Assembly (NCBI GenBank): GCA_963810815.1
Contig: CAWEPB010000002.1
Location: 124,001-188,000, forward strand
DNA from: CAVQWT01 sp963810815
Lineage (GTDB): Bacteria > Pseudomonadota > Gammaproteobacteria > Burkholderiales > Casimicrobiaceae
Length of the DNA: 64,000 nucleotides
Direction: 5' to 3'
Shown piece after piece: positions 44,901 to 53,659 of the stretch. Under the pieces are notes generated by a model. It ran no database searches, was not told where the DNA came from, and saw nothing but the letters and a program-made list of their open reading frames with translations. The translations under genes were made by a program, and so were the position numbers. The number at the start of each line of letters is the position of its first letter. Position 1 is the stretch's first letter.

Positions 44901-45653
44901 TCAGGCCGGCGCGACCGGCTGTCCGGGCGCCGGCACCGGCATCTCCAGCGCCCGCCACAGGCAGCGGCCCTTCGATTCCCGGTCCAGCGCCTCGAGGTAC
45001 GCCGCGTGGGCCGCGAGCTCGGCTTCCGACGGCTCGAGCACTTTGAGGGGCGCGCGGTGACCGGAGTTCCCGAACACGGCCGCCCCGGCCAGGCCCGAGC
45101 CCCGCGCCGGCGGGGCAATGTCGATCGTCAGCGTCTCCTGGCCGCGCGTCATCGCGAGGAAGACCTCGGCCAGCAGCTGCGCGTCGAGCAGGGCCCCGTG
45201 CAGCGTGCGGTGGGCATGGTCGACGCCCAGCCGCTCGCACAGCGCATCGAGGTTGTTGCGCTTGCCGGGGAAAGCTTCGCGCGCGAGCACCAGCGTGTCG
45301 GTCAGCCGGCCGTAGACCTCGGCGCAGGGGGGCAGGTCGAGCCGGGCGAACTCGTGATCGAGGAAACCCACGTCGAACGGCGCGTTATGAATGATCCACT
45401 CGGCCTCGCGCGCGAAGTCGACGAACGCGGCAGCCATGTCGGCGAACTTCGGCTTGCCCTTCAGGTCTTCCCAGGTCATCCCGTGGACCTCGGCGGCGCC
45501 GGGGTCGACTTCGCGTTCCGGGTCGACGTGAAAGTGGATCGTGCGTCCGGTCAGGCGCCGGTCGACGAGCTCGACCGCGGCGACTTCGATGATGCGGTGC
45601 CCCTGCCTCGGGTCGAGGCCGGTGGTTTCGGTGTCGAGGATGATCTGCCGCAT
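44901..45653 (-). CDS. dnaQ: DNA polymerase III epsilon subunit (proofreading exonuclease)
   Basis: A 250-residue DnaQ of the DEDDh type. ExoI is IILDTETTGLDP, ExoII is IIHNAPFDVGFLDHEF and ExoIII is HGALLDAQLLAEVFLAM, so the catalytic acids and His are all present. It gives 3'-5' proofreading to the replicative polymerase. The C-terminal 50 residues (EALDRESKGRCLWRALE) are longer than the core and may bind the alpha subunit. Start at MRQIILDTETTG. Confidence 0.94.
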   Translation of the reverse strand: MRQIILDTETTGLDPRQGHRIIEVAAVELVDRRLTGRTIHFHVDPEREVDPGAAEVHGMTWEDLKGKPKFADMAAAFVDFAREAEWIIHNAPFDVGFLDHEFARLDLPPCAEVYGRLTDTLVLAREAFPGKRNNLDALCERLGVDHAHRTLHGALLDAQLLAEVFLAMTRGQETLTIDIAPPARGSGLAGAAVFGNSGHRAPLKVLEPSEAELAAHAAYLEALDRESKGRCLWRALEMPVPAPGQPVAPA

Positions 45654-45769
45654 GCGGACGCGTCCGTTCGAGGGGGCGCCGGGGCGATCGCAGGGGGATC
45701 CGGCGAGGGTGGCGACGCCGGCTGCGAGATTAGCATGGCGCCCGCCGCCCCGGCGGCCGGTCCCCGCCG

Positions 45770-46690
45770 CTACTTCCGGTAACGCTGGATCGTCGCCTGG
45801 ATCTCGGCGATCGCGCGCTCGATCTCGTCGTCCGACAGGTCGCGCTGCACGCCCTTGCGATCGGTCAGCGTGAGGGTGCGGTCGATCTGCGTTTCGAACT
45901 GCCCGAGGCCCATGGTCTCGGTGATCGTCGTCGACGGCTCCTCGGCGAGCGTTTCCGCGCCCCAGCGGACGACGATCGCCGACAGATTGTCGCCCTCGGA
46001 TCCGCCGCGCTTCTCGGCCTCGCGCATCATCTGCGGCGCGGTCTTCAGGATCGGCGTCGACGTGAGCCAGGTCGCGATCTCGTTCTGCGTCATCACGCCC
46101 CACAGGCCGTCGGTGCACATGACGATGACGTCGCCGGTGCGCAGCGGCGTGCGCTTGCCGAGGTCGATCACCGGATCGACGAGGCCTCCGAGGCAGCTGA
46201 AGATCTTGTTGCGGTCCGGATGGTCGGCGACCTCGTGCGCGCCGATGATGCCCTGGTCGACGAGGTACTGGACCTTCGAGTGATCCTTGGTCTGCGCGAT
46301 GAGCCCGCCCTGGCGGTAAAGGTAGAGGCGGGAATCGCCGACGTGCGCCCAGTAGGCGTGCCCGGCCTGGATGATGCATGCCACGCAGGTCGTCCGCGGC
46401 GTCTCGAGCATCGAGAACTGGTTCGCGTACGACCCCAGCGCCTGGTGGGCGCGCAGCATGCAGTCCTGCAGGAACTTGAGCGGATTGCGCAGGACCGGCT
46501 TGGCCTCCTGCTGGAAGCGCTCGACGAACAGGCGGGCGGCGATCTGCGCCGCGATTTCGCCGCCGGCGTGCCCCCCCATGCCGTCGGCGACCACCAGCAG
46601 CAGCGTGTCGCGGCCGTACGTGTAGGCGATGCGGTCCTGGTTGACCTTGCGCGAGCCCTTGCGCGATTCCTGGAAGATGGTGAAGCGCAT
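45770..46690 (-). CDS. PP2C-family serine/threonine protein phosphatase
   Basis: A 306-residue PPM-type phosphatase with metal-binding VVADGMGGHAGGE, WAHVGDSRLYLYR, VIVMCTDGLWGV and EGDNLSAIVVRW. A roughly 60-residue C-terminal tail rich in acidic and Arg residues follows the catalytic domain. It is encoded 89 bp downstream of a Ser/Thr kinase on the same strand, so it most likely reverses that kinase's phosphorylation; targets are unknown. Confidence 0.9.
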   Translation of the reverse strand: MRFTIFQESRKGSRKVNQDRIAYTYGRDTLLLVVADGMGGHAGGEIAAQIAARLFVERFQQEAKPVLRNPLKFLQDCMLRAHQALGSYANQFSMLETPRTTCVACIIQAGHAYWAHVGDSRLYLYRQGGLIAQTKDHSKVQYLVDQGIIGAHEVADHPDRNKIFSCLGGLVDPVIDLGKRTPLRTGDVIVMCTDGLWGVMTQNEIATWLTSTPILKTAPQMMREAEKRGGSEGDNLSAIVVRWGAETLAEEPSTTITETMGLGQFETQIDRTLTLTDRKGVQRDLSDDEIERAIAEIQATIQRYRK

Positions 46691-46779
46691 GGTCCGTCGT
46701 CAGGCGCGAGCGCGCGCCCCGGCGGCGCCCGCCGTCGCGCGAAGGCGGCCGCCCGGGCGGCCGCGCGGGCAGGATCCGG

Positions 46780-47718
46780 TCACGCCCCGATCTCGGTGAA
46801 GAGTTTGCGCTTGAGGTTGCCGAAGAACGTGAGCTTGCGCTTCTTCGGCGGGATGTCGCGGATCGCCTTCTGCAGCGCGAACACCGACTGCGGCCGCTCG
46901 AGCGGGTCGAGCCGCAGGCACCAGTCGATGACTTCGAGCAGATTGTCCGAATACTGGCCGACCCAGATCTTCTTGGCCGAGACGAGGTGGTCCTCGGACA
47001 ATCGGGCGTCGGCGGCCTGCGGCGCGAATGCGGCGAGGCAGGCGAACATGCTGGCGCCGACGCCGTAGACGTCGGTCCACGGGCCGAGCCGGTCCGGCTC
47101 GCGATACTGCTCGGGCGCGGCGAAACCGGGCGTGTACATCGGCGCCAGCTTCGGCCGGTTGGTCGTCAGCGTCTGGCGGGCCGCACCGAAGTCGAGCAGC
47201 ACCGGGCTGCCGTCGGTGCGCAGGTAGACATTGGCGGGCTTGATGTCCAGGTGCAGCAGCTTGTGGGTATGCACCTCGCGCAGGCCGTTCAGCAGGTGCA
47301 TGAACACGTGCCGCACCAGCCGCTCGGACATCTGGTCCTGCCGCATCTGGATCTGCTGCTGCAGCGTGCGGCCGCGCTCGTAGCGCATGACCATGTAGAC
47401 CGTCTCGTTGGCGCGGAAGAAATTCAGCACGCGCACGACGTTCGGGTGGTTGATCTTCGCGAGGGCCCGGCCCTCCTCGAAGAAGCACTTCATCCCGTAG
47501 CGGAACGAGGTGAGGTTCTCGGCGGACGACGCCCGGACGATGTCGCCTTCGGTGCGCAGCACCAGCGACGACGGGAGGTATTCCTTGATCGCGACCGGCG
47601 CACCGGTTTCGTCGAAGGCCCGATAGACGATCGAGAAGCCGCCTCGGCTGATCTGCCGGTCGACCCGGTAGTTCAGCAGCTGGTAGCCCCCGGGGAGGGC
47701 TTGGTTGGTGACGGCCAT
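46780..47718 (-). CDS. Hanks-type serine/threonine protein kinase
   Basis: A 312-residue soluble kinase. The glycine loop is ISRGGFSIVYRA, the ATP lysine is in VAIKEYLPSS, the catalytic loop is HLDIKPANVYL, and LDFGAARQ gives the metal-binding Asp. APEQY and GPWTDVYGVG follow in the C-lobe. No membrane segment or PASTA domain is seen. The last ~40 residues are basic (PPKKRKLTFFGNLKRKLF). It forms a pair with the following PP2C gene and lies divergently from yicC-gmk-rpoZ-spoT. Confidence 0.9.
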   Translation of the reverse strand: MAVTNQALPGGYQLLNYRVDRQISRGGFSIVYRAFDETGAPVAIKEYLPSSLVLRTEGDIVRASSAENLTSFRYGMKCFFEEGRALAKINHPNVVRVLNFFRANETVYMVMRYERGRTLQQQIQMRQDQMSERLVRHVFMHLLNGLREVHTHKLLHLDIKPANVYLRTDGSPVLLDFGAARQTLTTNRPKLAPMYTPGFAAPEQYREPDRLGPWTDVYGVGASMFACLAAFAPQAADARLSEDHLVSAKKIWVGQYSDNLLEVIDWCLRLDPLERPQSVFALQKAIRDIPPKKRKLTFFGNLKRKLFTEIGA

Positions 47719-47921
47719 GCGAAGCTCGGGTCGGGGACGCGTTCCGTTGGTTTCGACTCTTTCGCGATCGGCTGGGCCGGAGTCGGTGCGACTCTACGCG
47801 CAAATGGCGTGCCAGAGAAGCGCCCCGCGCTTGCGCCCATGCCGGATACCGCCTACATTCTGCGGATGCCCCCACTCCCTGTAAAGCCGGAAAACATGCA
47901 AAAACGCGGCAAAAACTCCCC

Positions 47922-48788
47922 ATGATAGTCAGCATGACCGGGTTCGCCGCGGTTGCCGCGGACCTCCCCGGCGCGTCGATCGCGGTCGAATTGCGCTCGG
48001 TCAACCACCGCTACCTCGACGTCACCGTCAAGCTGCCGGAGGAATTGCGCTCGCTCGAGACGCCGCTGCGGGAGGCGCTGGCGGCCGGCATCGCCCGCGG
48101 CAAGGTCGAGTGCCGGGTGTCGCTGGCGCGGACGTCGCCGGGTACCGCCGGCCTCTCGGTCGACCCGCAGCGGGTCGCCGCGCTGGCCGCCGCCGCGGGC
48201 GACGTCGCCCGGCTGATGCCGGGGGCGGCGCCGCTGTCGACTGCCGAGATCCTGCGCTGGCCGGGGGTGCTGGCCGAACCGTCGGTCGCGCCCGAGGAAC
48301 TGTCCGGCCGCGTGCAGGACCTGGTCGGCTCGGCGCTGGCCGATCTCAATGCCTCGCGGGCGCGCGAGGGCGCCAAGCTCGCTGCGATGCTCGACGAGCG
48401 CTGCGCCGCCATCGAGACCCAGGTCGCCCGGGTCGCGCCGAGGATTCCGGCGATCCACGCCGCCTACGTCGACAAGCTCGGCGCCCGCCTGCGCGAGGCA
48501 GGCGCCGATCCCGGCGAGGACCGGCTGAAGCAGGAACTCGCGCTGTTCGCGACCAAGGTCGACGTCGCCGAGGAAGTGTCCCGTCTCGGCGCCCACGTGG
48601 CCGAGGTTCGCCGCGTCGTCGCTGCCGGCGGCAGCGCGGGAAAGCGCCTGGACTTCCTGATGCAGGAGCTGCACCGCGAGGCCAACACGCTCGGATCGAA
48701 ATCGGTCGACACCGAGCTGTCGCAGGCGTCGCTCGAGCTCAAGGTCCTCATCGAGCAGATGCGCGAGCAGGTGCAGAACATCGAATGA
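47922..48788 (+). CDS. yicC: YicC-family endoribonuclease
   Basis: A 288-residue YicC protein with the conserved start IVSMTGFAAVAADLPG, VELRSVNHRYLDVTVKLP and the C-terminal KRLDFLMQELHREANTLGSKS. Recent work identifies YicC as an endoribonuclease. It is followed by gmk after 10 bp, the standard arrangement. A canonical N-terminus was chosen; upstream DNA has only weak promoter-like AT-rich patches. Confidence 0.94.
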   Translation: MIVSMTGFAAVAADLPGASIAVELRSVNHRYLDVTVKLPEELRSLETPLREALAAGIARGKVECRVSLARTSPGTAGLSVDPQRVAALAAAAGDVARLMPGAAPLSTAEILRWPGVLAEPSVAPEELSGRVQDLVGSALADLNASRAREGAKLAAMLDERCAAIETQVARVAPRIPAIHAAYVDKLGARLREAGADPGEDRLKQELALFATKVDVAEEVSRLGAHVAEVRRVVAAGGSAGKRLDFLMQELHREANTLGSKSVDTELSQASLELKVLIEQMREQVQNIE

Positions 48789-48798
48789 GATCGACCGC

Positions 48799-49446
48799 AT
48801 GACCTCGACCCACTCCCCGCCAGCCGCCGGGTGCCTCTTCGTCATCGCCGCGCCGTCGGGCGGCGGCAAGACGAGCCTCGTCAACGCCCTGCTCGCGCGC
48901 GAGCCCGGCATCCGGCTTTCGGTGTCCTTCACGACGCGCCCGCCGCGTCCCGGCGAGCACGACGGCGTCCACTACCATTTCGTCGACGAGGCGACGTTCA
49001 TGGCGCGCAAAGGCGAAGGCGAGTTCCTCGAGCACGCCCACGTGCACGGCAACTGGTACGCGACGTCGCGAACCTGGCTCGCCAGCCAGGTCGCCGCTGG
49101 GCAGGACGTCATGCTGGAGATCGACTGGCAGGGTGCGGCCCAGGTTCGCCGGCTGATCCCGGACTCCGTCCACGTGTTCATTCTGCCGCCGTCGCTCGCG
49201 GTCCTGAAGGAACGGCTGGAAATGCGCGGGCAGGATGCCCCCGGGGTCATCGCCCGCCGGCTCGAGGGCGCGCGCGACGAGATGCGGCACTGGGCGGAAT
49301 TCGATTATGTTATTATCAATCAAGACTTTGCGACGGCAGTCGACGACGTGACCGCCATCGTCCGCGCCGCGCGCCTGAAGGCTACGCGGCAGGGCGTCCG
49401 TCATGCCCGCCTGATGCAGGAACTTCTCGAGTCCCCCGACCCCTAA
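48799..49446 (+). CDS. gmk: guanylate kinase
   Basis: A 215-residue GMP kinase with the P-loop VIAAPSGGGKTSLVNALL, the GMP-binding TTRPPRPGEHDGVHYHFV, EFLEHAHVHGNWY and DWQGAAQVR. It phosphorylates GMP to GDP and so supplies the substrate pool for the (p)ppGpp enzyme encoded downstream. It lies between yicC and rpoZ. Confidence 0.96.
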   Translation: MTSTHSPPAAGCLFVIAAPSGGGKTSLVNALLAREPGIRLSVSFTTRPPRPGEHDGVHYHFVDEATFMARKGEGEFLEHAHVHGNWYATSRTWLASQVAAGQDVMLEIDWQGAAQVRRLIPDSVHVFILPPSLAVLKERLEMRGQDAPGVIARRLEGARDEMRHWAEFDYVIINQDFATAVDDVTAIVRAARLKATRQGVRHARLMQELLESPDP

Positions 49447-49462
49447 TCTTCAAGGACGCACC

Positions 49463-49669
49463 ATGGCCCGCATCACCATCGAAGACTGCCTCGACCGGAT
49501 CCCCAACCGCTTCGAACTCACGCTCGCGGCGACCAACCGCGCACGCCAGATCTCGGCGGGATCCGCGCCGCTGGTCGACCCCGACCGCGACAAGCCCACC
49601 GTCATCGCGCTGCGCGAAGTCGCCGCCGGCAAGGTCGGCATCGAGATGCTGCTGAAGGCGCAGAGCTGA
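49463..49669 (+). CDS. rpoZ: RNA polymerase omega subunit
   Basis: A 68-residue omega subunit with ARITIEDCLDRIPNRFELTL, AATNRARQI and DKPTVIALREVAAGKVG. Its length is typical of betaproteobacteria. AAGGA lies 7-8 nt before the ATG. The omega subunit stabilises RNA polymerase and forms part of a (p)ppGpp binding site, in line with the adjacent spoT. Confidence 0.96.
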   Translation: MARITIEDCLDRIPNRFELTLAATNRARQISAGSAPLVDPDRDKPTVIALREVAAGKVGIEMLLKAQS

Positions 49670-49699
49670 CGCCGCACGCGTCGACCCATCGTACGGGGC

Positions 49700-51841
49700 A
49701 TGTCGGAAATCGCGGAGTTCACCCGGCACCTCGGCAACTACCTGCCGCTGTCTGACCTCGCGCTCGTCGAGCGCGCGTTCCACTTCTCGGACTCCGCGCA
49801 CCGCGGCCAGTTCCGCAAGAGCGGCGAGCCGTACATCACGCACCCGCTGGCGGTCGCCAGCATCCTCTCGCAGTGGCGCCTCGACGCGCAGGGTCTCGCC
49901 GCCGCGCTGCTGCACGACGTGATGGAGGACACCTCCGTCACCAAGTCCGAGCTCGAGACCACGTTCGGCAAGCCGGTCGCCGACATGGTCGACGGCGTTT
50001 CCAAGCTCGACCAGATCGAGTTCACGTCGCGCGAGGACGCGCAGGCCGAGAGCTTCCGCAAGATGCTGCTCGCGATGGCGCAGGACGTGCGCGTCATCCT
50101 GATCAAGCTCGCCGACCGGCTGCACAACATGCGTACGCTCGACGCGATGGCCCCGGCGCACCGGCGCCGGATCGCGCGCGAGACGCTCGACATCTACGCG
50201 CCGATCGCGAACCGGCTCGGCCTCAACGCGCTCTACCTCGAGCTGCAGGACCTCGCCTTCAAGCACATCTATCCGCTGCGGCACCGGATCCTCGCCACGG
50301 CGATCAAGGCGGCACGCGGCAATCGGCGCGAGGTGATGAACCGGCTCCTCGACGTCATCCGCGAGGGCTTCCACAAGGCCGGCGTCCATGCCTCGGTGTC
50401 CGGGCGCGAGAAGACGATCTACTCGGTCTACAAGAAGATGCGGGAGAAGCACTACACGTTCGCGCAGGTGTTCGACATCTACGGCGTGCGCGTGCTGGTC
50501 GGCGAGGCGACCGACTGCTACGCGGCACTCGGCGTCCTGCACAGCCTGTACAAGCCGATCCCGGGCAAGTTCAAGGACTACATCGCGATCCCGAAAGCCA
50601 ACGGCTACCAGTCGCTGCACACGACGCTGTTCGGCCCGTTCGGTACGCCGCTCGAGGCGCAGATCCGCACCCACGACATGCACCGCGTCGCCGAGGCGGG
50701 CGTGGCGGCGCACTGGCTCTACAAGTCCGGCGGTGAACTCGATCTCGCCGAGGCGCAGCAGCAGACGCACCGCTGGCTGCAAAGCCTGCTCGAGATCCAG
50801 AGCGAATCGCGCGACTCCAAGGAGTTCCTCGAACACATCAAGGGCGACCTGTTCCCGGACGAGATCTACGTCTTCACGCCGAAGGGCAAGATCATGGCGC
50901 TGCCGCGAGGTGCCACGGCCGTCGACTTCGCCTACACGGTGCATACGGACATCGGCCACCACTGTGTCGCGGCACGGATCAACTACGAGCAGATGCCGCT
51001 GCGCACCGAACTCAAGAACGGCGACCAGGTCGAGATCCTGACGTCGCCTACCGCGCGCCCGAACCCGTCGTGGCTTTCTTTCGTCGGCACCGGCAAGGCC
51101 CGTTCGCGCATCCGCCATTTCCTGAAGGGCCTGCAGCAGAAGGAATCCGCGGCGCTGGGCGAACGGATGCTCAATCAGGCGTTGGCGGCGCTCAGGGTCG
51201 AGCCCGAGACGATCAGCTGGGATCGCTGGGAGGCACTGGCGCGCGAATACGGCGCGAAGAGCCAGCTCGAGGTGCTGGCGGACATCGGGCTGGGAAAGCG
51301 GCTGTCGTTCGTCGTCGCGCAGGCGCTCGCGCGACCGGCGGGCCGCGCGGACGAGACCCCCGGGGCGGGCGGCGCGGCGGCGGCGCCGGCGAAGGCGGCG
51401 GCGCTGACGCTGCGCGGCGTCGAGGGCGTGGCGATCCAGTACGCGAAGTGCTGTCGGCCGGTGCCCGGCGATGCGGTCGTCGCGCAGTTCCGGCGCGGAC
51501 AGGGTCTTGCCGTCCACACCCGCGACTGCGTCACGCTCCGGAAGCAGCGGGTCGACGCCGAACAGCTGATCGACGTCGAATGGGCGACCGAGGTCGAAGG
51601 CGTCTTCGACGCCGGAGTGCGCGTGCTGGTCGCCGATCGCCGCGGGCTGCTCGCCGACCTCGCCACGGCGATCGCCGCCGCCGACGCGAACATCGACAAC
51701 GTGTCGATGGAGCGGCCCGACGGCGGGCTGATCGCGATGTTCTTCAGCGTGCAGGTGCGCGACCGGCGACACCTCGCGCACGTGATGCGCGCGCTGAAGC
51801 GCGTGCCCGAGGTCAAGCGCGTGCAGCGCGCGCGGACCTGA
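49700..51841 (+). CDS. spoT: bifunctional (p)ppGpp synthetase/hydrolase (RelA/SpoT family)
   Basis: A 713-residue long RSH enzyme. The HD hydrolase is intact (AALLHDVMEDT, LIKLADRLHNMRTL), and the synthetase domain has YSVYKKMREK, DIYGVRVLV and NGYQSLHTTLFGP. TGS (EIYVFTPKGKIMALPRGATA), a Cys-containing zinc-finger-like segment (YAKCCRPVPGD) and a C-terminal ACT domain follow. It should both make and degrade the stringent-response alarmone. It lies 30 bp after rpoZ. Confidence 0.95.
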   Translation: MSEIAEFTRHLGNYLPLSDLALVERAFHFSDSAHRGQFRKSGEPYITHPLAVASILSQWRLDAQGLAAALLHDVMEDTSVTKSELETTFGKPVADMVDGVSKLDQIEFTSREDAQAESFRKMLLAMAQDVRVILIKLADRLHNMRTLDAMAPAHRRRIARETLDIYAPIANRLGLNALYLELQDLAFKHIYPLRHRILATAIKAARGNRREVMNRLLDVIREGFHKAGVHASVSGREKTIYSVYKKMREKHYTFAQVFDIYGVRVLVGEATDCYAALGVLHSLYKPIPGKFKDYIAIPKANGYQSLHTTLFGPFGTPLEAQIRTHDMHRVAEAGVAAHWLYKSGGELDLAEAQQQTHRWLQSLLEIQSESRDSKEFLEHIKGDLFPDEIYVFTPKGKIMALPRGATAVDFAYTVHTDIGHHCVAARINYEQMPLRTELKNGDQVEILTSPTARPNPSWLSFVGTGKARSRIRHFLKGLQQKESAALGERMLNQALAALRVEPETISWDRWEALAREYGAKSQLEVLADIGLGKRLSFVVAQALARPAGRADETPGAGGAAAAPAKAAALTLRGVEGVAIQYAKCCRPVPGDAVVAQFRRGQGLAVHTRDCVTLRKQRVDAEQLIDVEWATEVEGVFDAGVRVLVADRRGLLADLATAIAAADANIDNVSMERPDGGLIAMFFSVQVRDRRHLAHVMRALKRVPEVKRVQRART

Positions 51842-51862
51842 GCGTGCGCGGCGCCGGCGCGG

Positions 51863-52183
51863 TCAGCCGGCGGTCTTGGGCTGCAGCAGCGGCTGCAGCT
51901 CGCCCGCCTGATACATCTCGGTCAGGATGTCGCTGCCGCCGACGAATTCGCCGTCGACGTAGAGCTGCGGAATCGTCGGCCAGTTCGCGTAGTCCTTGAT
52001 GCCCTGCCGGATCTCGGGGTCCTGCAGGACGTCGACGGCAACGAAATCCTCGACTCCACAGGCCTTGAGGATCTGCACGGCGCGCATCGAGAACCCGCAC
52101 TGCGGGAATTGCGGCGTGCCCTTCATGTACAGAACGACGCGGTTCTTCTTGACCGTGTCGCGAATGACGTCTTGCGTGCTCAT
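51863..52183 (-). CDS. grxD: monothiol glutaredoxin, Grx4 type
   Basis: A 106-residue CGFS glutaredoxin with VVLYMKGTPQFPQCGFSMRA, WPTIPQLYVDGEFVGGSDI and a C-terminal LQPLLQ. Proteins of this type carry and transfer [2Fe-2S] clusters. The start MSTQDVIRDTVKKN has GGAG about 7 nt upstream. It converges on spoT and is preceded by repeat copy D. Confidence 0.95.
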   Translation of the reverse strand: MSTQDVIRDTVKKNRVVLYMKGTPQFPQCGFSMRAVQILKACGVEDFVAVDVLQDPEIRQGIKDYANWPTIPQLYVDGEFVGGSDILTEMYQAGELQPLLQPKTAG

Positions 52184-52234
52184 CGGAGCATCTCCAAGGT
52201 TGCGGACCTGCGATTTTCGCACACCCCGCCCGTT

Positions 52235-52457
52235 GGGGTCAGGTCGAATTTTGCCGAGTATCCTGGCTGCCCGCGGGCTGCGGCCGGAAGCCATACCGGC
52301 ATTCGACACCCCGAGGCGCCGCGACACCATAGACCGTTCGTCCAATGGCGCGGTCGGGGGCACAACGCCATGATGAGGCAACGATTGGTCGCTTCGCCGC
52401 GTGACACCCGAACGTGCGTACCCCGAATTCGACCTGACCCCGATTCGACCTGACCCC
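52235..52457. repeat. TIR-bounded element, copy D (207-223 bp)
   Basis: Left end GGGGTCAGGTCGAATT (52235-52250) and right end AATTCGACCTGACCCC (52426-52441) are perfect inverted complements. A second, near-identical right end (GATTCGACCTGACCCC, 52442-52457) follows directly and is itself followed by GATTCGGGGTC. The element lies between grxD and the hydroxyacid dehydrogenase gene. It has no coding capacity. Confidence 0.7.
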
Positions 52458-52473
52458 GATTCGGGGTCTCCGA

Positions 52474-53439
52474 TCAGGGTCTGCGGGTGCCGGCAACGAC
52501 GACGTACTCGGGGCGGCCAGTCCGCAGGAAGGTGACGAGGTTCTGCGCGGCCTTGCGCCGGAGTTCGCGTTCCGCTTCGACCGAATAGAACGCCGCATGA
52601 GGCGTGAGGATCACGCGAGGATGGCCGAGCAGCCTCGAGCCCGCCGGCACCGGCTCGACCGGCAGCACGTCCAGCGCCAGGCCCGCCAGCGTGCCGCGCT
52701 CCAGCGCCGACAGTGCGGCATCGACGTCGACGACAGCGCCGCGCGACGTGTTGACCAGGTACGAGCCCGGACGCATCACGCCCAGCACGGCCGCGTCGAT
52801 CATTCCCCGCGTTTCCGCGGTAAGCGGCACGTGCAGGGAGACGACGTCGGACTGCGCAAACACGTCGGTCAGGTTCGCGCGCTCGACGTAAGCCGGAAAG
52901 TCACCGTCGATGATGTACGGATCGGCCGCGATCACCCGCCGGAACGCGTTGCGCGACACGTGCGCCATCCGCTTGCCGATGCGGCCCAGGCCGACGATGC
53001 CCAGCGTCATGTCGCTCGCGCGCCTGAGTTCGCCCGACGACAGGTAATGCCAGCGGCCCGCGCTCACGTCCCGGTGGTAGGCGACCACGTTGCGCATCAT
53101 GGCCAGCGCCAGCGCCAACGCGTGCGTGGCCACCTCACCGACGCCGTAGTCGGGCGAGTTGGCGACCCAGACGCCGTGGCGGGCGCAGGCCTCGGTGTCG
53201 ACGGTGTCGAACCCGGCGCCGATGCGGCTGACGATCCCGAGCCCGGGCAGCGCGGCGACGACCCGCTCGGTGATCGGCGCGTACTGCAGCAGGATGCCAT
53301 AGCAGCCCTGGGCGGCCTCGATCAGCTCGTCTTCGGTCTTCGCCTGGGCGACTACGACGTCGACGCCGGCGGCCGCGAACAGGTCGCGCTCGATGCGCAG
53401 GTCGGGAAACTCGTGGTCGGAAAACAGGATCCTGGGCAT
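52474..53439 (-). CDS. D-2-hydroxyacid dehydrogenase (CtBP-like)
   Basis: A 321-residue NAD-dependent dehydrogenase. The NAD loop is LGIVGLGRIGKRMA, the catalytic Arg is in SRIGAGFDTVD, the Glu region is LDVLPVEPVPAGSRL, and the catalytic His is in LTPHAAFYSVEAE. The N-terminus RILFSDHEFPDLRIER fits C-terminal-binding-protein-like members. The substrate (glyoxylate, hydroxypyruvate or another 2-oxoacid) is not determined by the sequence. Confidence 0.9.
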   Translation of the reverse strand: MPRILFSDHEFPDLRIERDLFAAAGVDVVVAQAKTEDELIEAAQGCYGILLQYAPITERVVAALPGLGIVSRIGAGFDTVDTEACARHGVWVANSPDYGVGEVATHALALALAMMRNVVAYHRDVSAGRWHYLSSGELRRASDMTLGIVGLGRIGKRMAHVSRNAFRRVIAADPYIIDGDFPAYVERANLTDVFAQSDVVSLHVPLTAETRGMIDAAVLGVMRPGSYLVNTSRGAVVDVDAALSALERGTLAGLALDVLPVEPVPAGSRLLGHPRVILTPHAAFYSVEAERELRRKAAQNLVTFLRTGRPEYVVVAGTRRP

Positions 53440-53659
53440 GGGAGGTGCGCGCCATCCGGCGGCGTAGTGAAGGGGACGCGCCGGCGCGAAGCCGTCGGCG
53501 GGCGATCCGGACGTTAAGACGCGCCAGCGGCGCGGTCAAGCGCAAAAGCGTCCCGTGGATGCGCAGGCGCGCCCCGCTCGGGTGCCGCGCGCGGCTCGCT
53601 ATAATCGACGGTCACGTCGCCGGGGCGCCCGCCGCGGCCCGGCCACCGGAGAGCCCGCC
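53440..53659. other. divergent intergenic region of the dehydrogenase and MetE-like genes
   Basis: 220 bp between two divergent start codons. TATAAT at 53600-53605 suits transcription of the plus-strand gene (leader about 50 nt); no good -35 is visible. Nothing else is recognised. Confidence 0.45.
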
